Shown: piece by piece, positions 1-5,118 of the stretch
Layout: each line of letters starts with the position of its first letter
How positions within the stretch are numbered: the stretch's first letter is position 1
DNA from: Comamonadaceae bacterium
GTDB taxonomy: Bacteria; Pseudomonadota; Gammaproteobacteria; Burkholderiales; Burkholderiaceae_C
Assembly (NCBI GenBank): GCA_027490485.1
Contig: JAIXYA010000159.1
Span: forward strand, 1 to 5,118
Length of the DNA stretch: 5,118 bases
Reading direction: 5' to 3'
Notes under the pieces: model-generated
Database searches by the model: none
Told to the model about the DNA's origin: nothing
Seen by the model: only the letters and a program-made list of their open reading frames with translations
Program-made: the position numbers and the translations under genes

Positions 1-65
1 ACCTCGGCCTTGCGTCTGAAGGCCAAACGCAGGTCACGCGCCACCAAAGCAAAGAAAGCGTTCAT
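1..65 (-). CDS. ccmB: Haem exporter membrane subunit CcmB, N-terminal fragment (runs off the left edge)
   Basis: Only the first 21 codons are present, reading MNAFFALVARDLRLAFRRKA and onward. A short hydrophobic start followed by an RDLRLAFRRK-like stretch is typical of the CcmB N-terminus, and the position directly after ccmA is the usual one. In the known System I pathway CcmB is an inner-membrane subunit of the CcmABCD complex, which acts in loading haem onto the chaperone CcmE for cytochrome c assembly. The ATG overlaps the ccmA stop codon in an ATGA junction. A good ribosome binding site, GGAGG at 74-78 on the minus strand, sits 8 bases upstream inside the ccmA 3' end and supports this start. 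The family assignment rests on few residues plus context. Confidence 0.8.
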   Translation of the reverse strand, partial: MNAFFALVARDLRLAFRRKAE

Positions 66-682
66 GCGCCCAACCTCCAAGGCAGCACAGCGCCGCCCAA
101 ATCCACCGCTTGGTGGCTGGTAAAGAGCAACAAGCCGTCTTGCGCAAGATGCTGACGCAGCACTTGCTGCAAGGCAAGAACAGCCAGGGTATCCAGTGCT
201 ACAAAGGGTTCGTCCAGCACCCACAAACGTGCTTTGGACAGCTGCAAACGCGCCAGTGCCACGCGCCGTTTTTGCCCTTGCGACAAGACCCGCAGCGGCA
301 AATGCGACCTGCTGCCAAGACCCTGGGCTTGCAGGGCTTGCAAGGCTTCTTCATGGCCAACGGGATGGCCCGCCAGTACCGAGGCGACGCGCAGGTTCTC
401 CACAGCCGAGAGTTCGTCTTTCAAGCCAAGGCTGTGTCCCAAATACAGCAAGTCACGCGAGAAAGCATGGCGCACCTCGGAAATAGCTTGCCCACCCCAG
501 CGCACCTCGCCACTGGCCGTGGGTGCCAAACCACACACCATGCGCAGCAAACTGGTTTTGCCAGAGCCGTTGTCGCCTTCGATTTGCATGGCTTGGCCGG
601 GGCTCAAGGTGAAGCTTTGTGGCGCAAACAAGGGTCGGCCGCCGCGTTCGCAACTAATGGCTATGGCTTGGAGTTGACTCAT
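62..682 (-). CDS. ccmA: Cytochrome c biogenesis haem exporter ATP-binding protein CcmA
   Basis: This complete 206-residue protein matches the usual CcmA length. All ABC ATPase motifs are intact: Walker A GDNGSGKTS (36-44), signature LSQGQ (133-137), Walker B LWVLDE (153-158), D-loop ALD (162-164) and the switch histidine H190. The YLGH segment (80-83), followed by a KDELSAVENL stretch, is characteristic of CcmA rather than of other ABC ATPases. In the known System I pathway CcmA is the cytoplasmic ATPase of CcmABCD; ATP hydrolysis releases haem-loaded CcmE from the complex so that haem can be attached to apocytochromes c. The start overlaps the stop of the upstream FemAB-like gene (ATGA), and the stop overlaps the ccmB start in the same way, so translational coupling is likely. 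No clear Shine-Dalgarno sequence precedes the ATG, which fits a coupled start. The family call is very secure. Confidence 0.96.
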   Translation of the reverse strand: MSQLQAIAISCERGGRPLFAPQSFTLSPGQAMQIEGDNGSGKTSLLRMVCGLAPTASGEVRWGGQAISEVRHAFSRDLLYLGHSLGLKDELSAVENLRVASVLAGHPVGHEEALQALQAQGLGSRSHLPLRVLSQGQKRRVALARLQLSKARLWVLDEPFVALDTLAVLALQQVLRQHLAQDGLLLFTSHQAVDLGGAVLPWRLGA

Positions 683-1602
683 ACCAAGTAGGTACCCGCG
701 AAAGTCACCACTTTGGCGCCGGTGCTGATCTTGAAACGCGCAATGCCTGCGCTGCGACCAGTGTTGATGCCGCCCAGGTCCAGCGAGCGAATACCGCGTT
801 CTTTCAAAGCTTCCATGCCTTTGTAGAGCAGCAGATTGTGCGCATGGGCGTCACGCCCTGCGTCGTTGGTCCAACCGATTTGGTAGGTGGCCGCTTGGCC
901 GTGCAGCAAAAACATCATGCCAGCCACGCGGTCGCGTCCGATGTCCGCACGCAAGGTCAAGACGTTGTGGCCGGGTTGTTTGCGCGAGGCAATGTAGGCA
1001 TCGACAAAATGCAGGGGCATGCCTTGGAAACCTCGGTTATCGCGCTGCTGTTGTTCGGCGTCCATCAGCCAGCGGTACTGGCCCACATTGGTGCCGACAC
1101 GGTGTACCGTCAATTCAGACTTTTCAGCGCTCGCCAAGGGTTGGCGAAAGCGTTTGTCAAAGCCCTCCCTAAGGTCTGCCATCGAGGGGCTGAGGTCCAT
1201 CAGCGCGGTGGCATAACCGGTCATGACACGCTTCAAAGACGACAGGCCCAAGTCTTCGCTGATGGGCTCGTTGGGGGTCACAAACAAAAAACGCAAACCC
1301 TTGACTGGCAGGCTTTGGCGCATGCTGCGGTATGCATGGGCTTTGTCTTTGCCACTCAAAGGGGTCAGCCACAAGGGGCCTCGGGTACACAAGGCCACCC
1401 CACCTAAGTTACCAAAGCGACGCACCACGCATTGCGCCAGTCCCACGGTGTGCCCATCGGCTTGAATCACAGCACGTATGACGGTGCCACCGCTGACCAA
1501 CATGGTCGAGCCATAGGCCCAGTCTTGCTGCAAGGGGCCTGCGGCTTGGGCGTGGGCGGCGTCCCATGCCTCGCTGTTTTGGGTGCCCCACTCGGCCTTC
1601 AT
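679..1602 (-). CDS. FemAB-like / GNAT-fold acyltransferase family protein
   Basis: This is a 307-residue soluble protein with no signal peptide. Its layout resembles the FemAB/FemX and BioF2-like GNAT group. An LSPSMADLREGFDKRFRQPL segment (137-156) resembles the family's pattern of spaced basic residues. The C-terminal GNAT half has AGMMFLLHGQAATYQIGWTN (227-246), LLLYKGMEALKERG (257-270), LDLGGIN (274-280) and GIARFK (286-291), ending in a GTY tail typical of FemAB proteins. Classical FemX/FemAB enzymes transfer amino acids from aminoacyl-tRNA to lipid II; in proteobacteria the substrates of such proteins are mostly unknown, so I do not assign a reaction. The TGA stop overlaps the ccmA ATG by four bases, making this the first visible gene of a femAB-like, ccmA, ccmB operon. 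No strong Shine-Dalgarno sequence precedes the chosen ATG. The divergent small gene starts 32 bases away, leaving little room for separate promoters. Confidence 0.85.
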   Translation of the reverse strand: MKAEWGTQNSEAWDAAHAQAAGPLQQDWAYGSTMLVSGGTVIRAVIQADGHTVGLAQCVVRRFGNLGGVALCTRGPLWLTPLSGKDKAHAYRSMRQSLPVKGLRFLFVTPNEPISEDLGLSSLKRVMTGYATALMDLSPSMADLREGFDKRFRQPLASAEKSELTVHRVGTNVGQYRWLMDAEQQQRDNRGFQGMPLHFVDAYIASRKQPGHNVLTLRADIGRDRVAGMMFLLHGQAATYQIGWTNDAGRDAHAHNLLLYKGMEALKERGIRSLDLGGINTGRSAGIARFKISTGAKVVTFAGTYLV

Positions 1603-1634
1603 GCCGCTACAACCGCATTGGTTAACATGGCTGC

Positions 1635-1832
1635 ATGTGGCGCAAATTTCTTAAACGTACCCCCGTGCAAACCGTGATGGGTTACCGCTTGCCCGAGCCG
1701 CGCCTGACTTGGCAAGCCGCGCTGTGGATGGTGGTGTATTTGGGGCTGCCGTTGTTGTTGCTTGGGACGCTCATCGACCTGGCCATACAGCTGACCACCG
1801 GCATTTGCACCGGTTTGTGGTGTTTTTTCTAA
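1635..1832 (+). CDS. Small hypothetical single-pass membrane protein (65 aa)
   Basis: I do not recognise a named family. The 65-residue product has a basic N-terminus (MWRKFLKR) and a PVQTVMGYRLPEPRLTW stretch before one strongly hydrophobic segment at about residues 28-50 (AALWMVVYLGLPLLLLGTLIDLA). A short tail with two cysteines (C58, C63) follows. The positive-inside rule suggests a cytoplasmic N-terminus. The composition looks like a real protein: the polar N-terminal part and the hydrophobic part are cleanly separated, and the gap between flanking genes would otherwise be long for this window. The ATG has no convincing ribosome binding site. Another ATG at 1627 is in a different frame and gives no better product. 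A hairpin with a T run overlaps the last codons, suggesting a short monocistronic transcript. Function unknown. Confidence 0.65.
   Translation: MWRKFLKRTPVQTVMGYRLPEPRLTWQAALWMVVYLGLPLLLLGTLIDLAIQLTTGICTGLWCFF
1794..1828 (+). terminator. Possible intrinsic terminator overlapping the 3' end of the 65-aa gene
   Basis: ACCGG (1797-1801) pairs with CCGGT (1810-1814) around an 8-base loop. An alternative fold pairs ACCAC (1794-1798) with GTGGT (1817-1821) and CGG (1799-1801) with CCG (1810-1812), leaving a 4-base bulge. Six T (1823-1828) follow directly. The hairpin-plus-T layout fits a rho-independent terminator on the plus strand, but the stem is short or imperfect and lies inside coding sequence. 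If functional, it would separate the small gene from lysE. Confidence 0.35.
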
Positions 1833-1874
1833 AGCGTTGCCATTCATATAGAAGGCATCTTAGCGGGTGAAGCC

Positions 1875-2504
1875 ATGCCACTGATGGGCTCTGTTTTTCT
1901 GCAAGGCTTGGCCTTGAGTTTGGGCCTGATCGTTGCCATCGGGGCACAAAACGCATTTGTTTTGCGGCAAGGCCTGCGCCGTGAGCATGTAGCCAGCGTG
2001 GTGTTTTTCTGTGCCCTCAGTGACGCCTTGTTGATGGCTGCGGGCGTGCTGGGCATGGGTCAAGCGCTTGGAGAACGCCCTATGGTGGCCCATGCCTTGG
2101 CGTTGGCGGGTGCGGTGTTCTTGGCGGTGTACGGCTGGAAAGCCTTGCGCCGCGCCTTGCAGCAAAACGGCTTATTGGCAAATGAAGAAGGCAATGGCCT
2201 GAGCTGGGCGGCGGCCATGGCGCAAGCCGCGGCCTTCACTTTGCTGAACCCCCATGTGTACTTGGACACCGTATTACTGGTGGGCAGCATCGGCGCACAA
2301 CAACCTGCAGGCTTGCAACCCTGGTTTGTGGCGGGTGCCAGCAGCGCCAGCTTGCTGTGGTTTTGCGCTTTGGGCTTTGGCGCACGGTGGTTGGCCCCTT
2401 TGTTTGCCCAGCCCCGCGCTTGGCAGGTGCTGGATGTCCTGATTGGCCTGACCATGTGGGTGTTGTCTGGCATGCTGGTGATGCATTTGTTCAATTCGCT
2501 TTAA
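1875..2504 (+). CDS. LysE/ArgO family basic amino acid exporter
   Basis: This complete 209-residue integral membrane protein is close in length to Escherichia coli ArgO and shorter than Corynebacterium LysE, which has a longer loop between helices 3 and 4. The family's N-terminal motif is present as GAQNAFVLRQG (23-33); ArgO and LysE have GPQN, so alanine replaces the proline. Also visible are the conserved SD pair around D50, the LNPHVYLDT motif (124-132) and ASLLWF (158-163). About six hydrophobic segments can be drawn: roughly 5-22, 38-62, 70-92, 112-138, 148-172 and 183-205. Family members export lysine, arginine or related compounds by secondary transport; the exact substrate cannot be read here. 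GGGTGA at 1865-1870, four bases before the ATG, is a plausible but close ribosome binding site. ATG 1884 is an in-frame alternative start. The LysG/ArgP-type regulator often found divergent to such genes is not adjacent. Confidence 0.93.
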   Translation: MPLMGSVFLQGLALSLGLIVAIGAQNAFVLRQGLRREHVASVVFFCALSDALLMAAGVLGMGQALGERPMVAHALALAGAVFLAVYGWKALRRALQQNGLLANEEGNGLSWAAAMAQAAAFTLLNPHVYLDTVLLVGSIGAQQPAGLQPWFVAGASSASLLWFCALGFGARWLAPLFAQPRAWQVLDVLIGLTMWVLSGMLVMHLFNSL

Positions 2505-2510
2505 CGACTT

Positions 2511-2535
2511 GCGCATGCTTCACAAGAAGCAACGC
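2511..2535 (+). terminator. Hairpin downstream of lysE, possible weak terminator
   Basis: TGCTTC (2516-2521) and GAAGCA (2526-2531) form a perfect 6-bp stem around an ACAA loop. GCG (2511-2513) and CGC (2533-2535) can extend it across a small internal loop. It begins six bases after the lysE stop, where a terminator is expected. Only a TTT at 2538-2540 follows, so an intrinsic terminator would be weak; it could instead stabilise the mRNA 3' end. Confidence 0.35.
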
Positions 2536-2576
2536 ACTTTGCCCGATCGTCAAGATGAACGCCATCTGCTTTCAAA

Positions 2577-2592
2577 TTAAAGTCAGCTTTAA
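2577..2592. promoter_or_regulatory. Upstream operator-like inverted repeat TTAAAG-N4-CTTTAA
   Basis: TTAAAG (2577-2582), TCAG, CTTTAA (2587-2592) is a perfect 6-bp inverted repeat with a 4-base spacer. The arms and spacing are identical to the core of the 22-bp palindrome centred 31 bp downstream, about three helical turns. It lies just upstream of the -35 hexamer, around -56 to -41 from the predicted transcription start, a position suited to cooperative repressor binding or to activation. The protein that binds is inferred, not shown; the winged-helix end of the adjacent Fic protein is the first candidate. Confidence 0.6.
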
Positions 2593-2597
2593 AAGCA

Positions 2598-2626
2598 TTG
2601 ACTTATATTAAAGAATTCTTTAATAT
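2598..2626 (+). promoter_or_regulatory. Predicted sigma70-type promoter of fic
   Basis: The -35 hexamer TTGACT (2598-2603) matches the consensus at five of six positions. After a 17-base spacer comes TAATAT (2621-2626), matching the -10 consensus at four of six. This is the best promoter in the window by eye and sits in its most AT-rich stretch. Transcription would start near 2633, giving a leader of about 23 bases before the fic ATG. The spacer and the -10 are occupied by a perfect palindrome, so the promoter is very likely repressible. Confidence 0.6.
2605..2626. promoter_or_regulatory. 22-bp perfect palindrome over the fic promoter, likely main operator
   Basis: The 22 bases are perfectly self-complementary. 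Each half reads ATATTAAAGAA and the centre lies between 2615 and 2616. The core TTAAAG-AATT-CTTTAA (2608-2623) repeats the arms and spacing of the site at 2577-2592. It fills the -35/-10 spacer and the -10 hexamer itself, so a bound dimer would block RNA polymerase. With no T run after it and low GC, it is not a terminator. The binding protein is inferred; autoregulation by the Fic protein is the simplest hypothesis. Confidence 0.7.
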
Positions 2627-2639
2627 CATTTCTCTGTGT

Positions 2640-2655
2640 TTAAAAAATTCTATGT
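2640..2655. promoter_or_regulatory. Degenerate third operator-like copy at the fic start
   Basis: TTAAAA-AATT-CTATGT (2640-2655) keeps five of six bases of the left arm and the same AATT spacer as the palindrome, but only three of six bases of the right arm. It starts 32 bp after the core of the 22-bp palindrome, continuing the roughly 31-bp spacing. It ends at the base before the fic ATG. An AT-rich leader could give this match by chance, so it is weaker than the other two sites. Confidence 0.35.
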
Positions 2656-3804
2656 ATGAAGCGCATCACTGGTACTTATGCAGTGTCTACAACCTTGGGT
2701 GAGCCAGTGCGTGCGTTTGTTCCGCATGCACTGCCACCCACGGAGCCGGTGCTGGCTGAGTCCGTTTGGGGCATTCAGAATGATGCTGCGGTCATGGCTT
2801 TGCAGCGCCTGTCAGCGGTGGCTGGTCTGGTGCCATCTGTGGATTGGCTGCTTTACAGCGCCATTCGCCAAGAGGCCTTGATGACATCGCAAATAGAGGG
2901 CACGCAGGCCACCTTGGTCGATTTGTTTGACGAAGAGGCAGGCCTTGCCATCAACAACACAGATGATGTGGAAGAGGTGACCAACTACTTGCAGGCGTTT
3001 CAGTGGGTGCAAACTCAGTTGCGCAGTCCGCAGGGGCTGCCCATCAGTGTGCGGCTGCTCAGTGAGGCGCACAGGCTTTTGTTAGATGGCGTTCGCGGCG
3101 CAGGCAAGCAGCCCGGTGAGCTGCGAAAGTCGCAAAACTGGATTGGTGGCACGCGGCCAGGCAATGCAGTGTTTGTGCCCCCACCTGCCGATCAAGTACC
3201 CGCCTTGTTGGCCGATTTGGAGCGGTTCATTCATGCCGAGCAAACAGTGTTGCCTGCCTTGGTGCGCATGGCTTTGGTGCATGCTCAGTTCGAAACCATT
3301 CACCCTTACCTTGACGGCAATGGCCGTATTGGTCGTTTGTTGATCGCCGCGTTACTGGAGCATTGGCAGTTGCTGCCTGAGCCCTTGATGTATCTGAGTG
3401 GCTATCTCAAGCAGCATCAGTCGGAGTACTACCGCCGTTTGTCGGCCATCCGTACAGAGGGCGATTGGGAGGGATGGGTGCAGTTTTTCCTAGAAGCGGT
3501 ACAAAACGCCGCTGCGCACTCAGAACGCGCCGTGGTGGTACTGGCCAGCTTGGTCGCCAATGACCGTCGGCGTTTGTTGGCGCATCCCAAGGCCAATGCC
3601 GTCAGTTACCGCTTGTTTGAGTTGCTGCCCACCATGCCCCGCCTGTCGGTGGACCGGGTGTGCGAGGCCGTGCAGACCACGTTCCCCACGGCGAATAGCG
3701 CGATCAAGCTGTTGGAAGAATTGGGCATATTGACCGAGCTGACGGGTCAAAAAAAGAACCGCACTTTCAGCTATGCGGCGTACATTCAATTGCTGAGCGA
3801 ATAA
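2656..3804 (+). CDS. Fic family protein, class II AMP-transferase with C-terminal winged-helix-like domain
   Basis: This complete 382-residue protein has the Fic_N, Fic, winged-helix layout seen in SoFic-type proteins. The N-terminal region (about 1-90) holds the self-inhibitory motif T77-S-Q-I-E81-G82, matching (S/T)xxxE(G/N); the glutamate is known to obstruct productive ATP binding in class II Fic proteins. The flap region is NWIGGTRPGNAVFVPPP (161-177). The active site HPYLDGNGRIGR (216-227) contains the catalytic H216, D220 and the phosphate-contacting G-N-G-R and R227, all intact. Residues about 300-382 look like a winged helix, with SVDRVCEAVQTTFPTANSAIKLLEELGIL (331-359) as the likely recognition region. 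Known relatives transfer AMP from ATP to hydroxyl side chains of target proteins; the target here is unknown. The start fits the usual GTYAVSTTLGEPVRAFVP N-terminus, though no Shine-Dalgarno sequence precedes it. A second ATG at 2652 overlaps it out of frame. The promoter carries repeated palindromes, suggesting autoregulation. No separate antitoxin is needed for this class and none is seen. Confidence 0.94.
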   Translation: MKRITGTYAVSTTLGEPVRAFVPHALPPTEPVLAESVWGIQNDAAVMALQRLSAVAGLVPSVDWLLYSAIRQEALMTSQIEGTQATLVDLFDEEAGLAINNTDDVEEVTNYLQAFQWVQTQLRSPQGLPISVRLLSEAHRLLLDGVRGAGKQPGELRKSQNWIGGTRPGNAVFVPPPADQVPALLADLERFIHAEQTVLPALVRMALVHAQFETIHPYLDGNGRIGRLLIAALLEHWQLLPEPLMYLSGYLKQHQSEYYRRLSAIRTEGDWEGWVQFFLEAVQNAAAHSERAVVVLASLVANDRRRLLAHPKANAVSYRLFELLPTMPRLSVDRVCEAVQTTFPTANSAIKLLEELGILTELTGQKKNRTFSYAAYIQLLSE

Positions 3805-3847
3805 GCCAGCAAAGTACAGATCCCAACATGACCTAAGACCAACTCGA

Positions 3848-5118
3848 ATGTCGAAACCTCTCACCTCCTCCCCCCAATCCCTCTCCGGCCTCTTGCCTTT
3901 TGTCAAACCCTACAAGGGTCGCGTCGCCTTGGCAGGCCTGTTTTTGCTGCTGGCGGCGGGGGCCACCTTGGCGTTTCCGTGGGCTTTGAAACAGCTGATC
4001 GACCAAGGCCTGACGGGGCCGGGCAGTGCCGAACGCTTGGCGAGTCAATTTGCCCAACTGTTTGGCGTGGCGGCGGCTTTGGCACTTTTTTCTGCAGTAC
4101 GTTTTTACACCGTCACGTGGTTGGGTGAGCGCATCACCGCCGATGTTCGCAATTCGGTGTACGGCCATGTGCTGCAGCAAAGCCCAGCGTTTTTCGAGAC
4201 CACACAAACCGGCGAGGTGCTGTCACGCCTGTCCAACGACACCACGCTGGTGCAAACCGTGGTCGGCTCGTCGCTCTCCATGGGCCTGCGCAACTTGGTC
4301 ATGGGAACCGGTGCCTTGCTGATGCTGGTCTACAACCACCCGATGTTGATGGTGCAAGTCATTGGGCTTTTGGTCTTGGTGGTGTGGCCCAGCCTCACCC
4401 TGGGGCGGCGTGTTCGCAAGTTGTCACGCGCCAGTCAAGACCGCGTGGCTGATGCCAGTGCCTTGGCCGCCGAGGTATTGAACGCTATTCCCGTTGTGCA
4501 AAGCTATACCGCTGAAGCCCGTGAGGCCACACGTTTTGTGGACTCCACCGAGCAAGCCGTGAAAACATCGCTGCGTCGCGCCTTGGCACGCTCGGTGTTG
4601 GTGGGTTTCATCATCTTGGCCAGCAGTGCAGCGCTGTTGTGGGGTCTGTACCAAGGGACCTTGGCGGTGCGCGATGGCAGCATGAGTGCCGGTGAACTCG
4701 GCCAAACTGTGGTGTATGTGATCTTGCTGGCCAGTGCGTTTGCGGTGCTGGGCGAGGTGTATGGCGATTTGCTACGTGCAGCAGGCGCCACCGAGCGTTT
4801 GATGGAGTTGCTGGGCACTCGCTCGGTGGTCAGTTCTCCCCACACGCCCTTGCAAGCGCCTTGGCCGCAAAGCGGTTCGTCGGTGTCGTTGCGAGCTTTG
4901 GATTTTCATTACCCCTCGCGGCCACAAACCTTGGCGCTCTCAGGTTTGAATGGCGACATCCATGCAGGCCAAACCGTGGCGGTGGTGGGCCCCAGCGGCG
5001 CGGGCAAAACCACGCTGTTTGGTTTGCTGCTGCGTTTTTACGACCCGCAAGCGGGGCGCATTGTGCTCGATGGCGTGAACATCAGCGATATGGATTTGCA
5101 CGACTTGCGCTCACGCAT
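3848..5118 (+). CDS. ABC exporter half-transporter (membrane domain fused to ATPase), 3' end outside the window
   Basis: The first 423 codons are visible, starting MSKPLTSSPQSLSGLLPFVK and open to the right edge. Residues about 20-310 form a type IV (MsbA-like) exporter membrane domain with six hydrophobic segments near 26-44, 70-90, 148-163, 167-185, 248-268 and 285-305, and typical coupling-helix-region sequence ITADVRNSVYGHVLQQSPAFFE (96-117). The ATPase domain begins about 345. It has an aromatic A-loop Y355 (FHYPSRP) and an intact Walker A GPSGAGKTT (381-389), and the window ends before the Q-loop. Homodimeric exporters of this group move lipids, drugs or peptides outward; the substrate cannot be told. 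The ATG at 3848 is the only reasonable start: no in-frame alternative lies close upstream, though no Shine-Dalgarno sequence is evident. It follows fic by 43 bases with no visible terminator between, so co-transcription is possible. Confidence 0.93.
   Translation, partial: MSKPLTSSPQSLSGLLPFVKPYKGRVALAGLFLLLAAGATLAFPWALKQLIDQGLTGPGSAERLASQFAQLFGVAAALALFSAVRFYTVTWLGERITADVRNSVYGHVLQQSPAFFETTQTGEVLSRLSNDTTLVQTVVGSSLSMGLRNLVMGTGALLMLVYNHPMLMVQVIGLLVLVVWPSLTLGRRVRKLSRASQDRVADASALAAEVLNAIPVVQSYTAEAREATRFVDSTEQAVKTSLRRALARSVLVGFIILASSAALLWGLYQGTLAVRDGSMSAGELGQTVVYVILLASAFAVLGEVYGDLLRAAGATERLMELLGTRSVVSSPHTPLQAPWPQSGSSVSLRALDFHYPSRPQTLALSGLNGDIHAGQTVAVVGPSGAGKTTLFGLLLRFYDPQAGRIVLDGVNISDMDLHDLRSR

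Noticed and set aside
110..691. Long plus-strand open frame opposite ccmA
   Set aside because: It is the antisense shadow of ccmA. Its translation has no recognisable domain, while the minus strand encodes a complete ABC ATPase.
838..1407. 189-codon plus-strand open frame opposite the FemAB-like gene
   Set aside because: It is antisense to a coherent FemAB/GNAT protein and its product shows no family features; it is explained by codon bias in GC-rich DNA.
1847..1852. TATAGA as a possible -10 for lysE
   Set aside because: It matches the consensus at four of six positions, but no acceptable -35 lies 16-18 bases upstream, where only a T run is found.
2060..2494. 144-codon minus-strand open frame opposite lysE
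   Set aside because: It is a shadow of the LysE exporter, with low-complexity composition rich in Ala, Lys and Pro and no motif.
2605..2626. The 22-bp palindrome as a terminator for lysE
   Set aside because: The stem would be almost all A-T, there is no loop or trailing T run, and it coincides with the spacer and -10 of a good promoter. An operator explains it better.
2656..3804. A Fic/antitoxin two-gene (class I) module
   Set aside because: The inhibitory (S/T)xxxE(G/N) motif is inside the Fic protein itself at residues 77-82, and no small antitoxin gene lies next to it.
3833..4207. 124-codon minus-strand open frame opposite the ABC exporter
   Set aside because: The plus strand carries the clear exporter membrane domain. 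The antisense product is rich in Gln, Arg and Gly without domain features.
1..5118. CRISPR arrays, tRNA or rRNA genes, insertion sequences, riboswitches
   Set aside because: No regularly spaced repeats, cloverleaf or rRNA-like sequence, transposase gene or terminal inverted repeats were seen, and both lysE and fic have leaders too short for a known aptamer.

Overview
The window looks like a chromosomal stretch from a betaproteobacterium, most likely order Burkholderiales and perhaps family Comamonadaceae. This is an inference from moderately high GC, heavy use of TTG and GCC/GGC codons, a ccm-type (System I) cytochrome c maturation locus, and the general look of the proteins. No rRNA, tRNA, CRISPR array, insertion sequence or phage gene is visible.

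Left third (1-1602, minus strand): three tightly packed genes read leftward, namely a FemAB/GNAT-fold acyltransferase-like gene, then ccmA, then the first codons of ccmB. Both junctions are 4-base ATGA stop/start overlaps, so the three are probably one translationally coupled operon. CcmA and CcmB are the ATPase and a membrane subunit of the haem-handling ABC complex of System I. The role of the FemAB-like protein at the head of the unit is unknown.

Middle (1635-2504, plus strand): a 65-residue predicted membrane protein of unknown function starts only 32 bases from the divergent FemAB-like start. A terminator-like hairpin with a run of six T overlaps its 3' end. A complete LysE/ArgO-type basic amino acid exporter follows, and then another hairpin.

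Intergenic 2505-2655 and fic (2656-3804): an AT-rich gap unlike the rest of the window holds the most striking signal. A good sigma70-type promoter (TTGACT, 17-base spacer, TAATAT) has its spacer and -10 covered exactly by a 22-bp perfect palindrome. The palindrome core, TTAAAG-N4-CTTTAA, recurs perfectly 31 bp upstream, and a degraded copy lies 32 bp downstream at the fic start codon. The gene it drives is a class II (N-terminally self-inhibited) Fic AMP-transferase with a C-terminal winged-helix-like domain. The simplest model is an autoregulated Fic gene with helically phased operators.

Right end (3848-5118, plus strand): the N-terminal two thirds of a half-size ABC exporter (six-helix membrane domain fused to an ATPase domain) starts 43 bases after fic and runs off the window just past Walker A. 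It could be co-transcribed with fic, although fic may equally be a gene inserted between lysE and the exporter.
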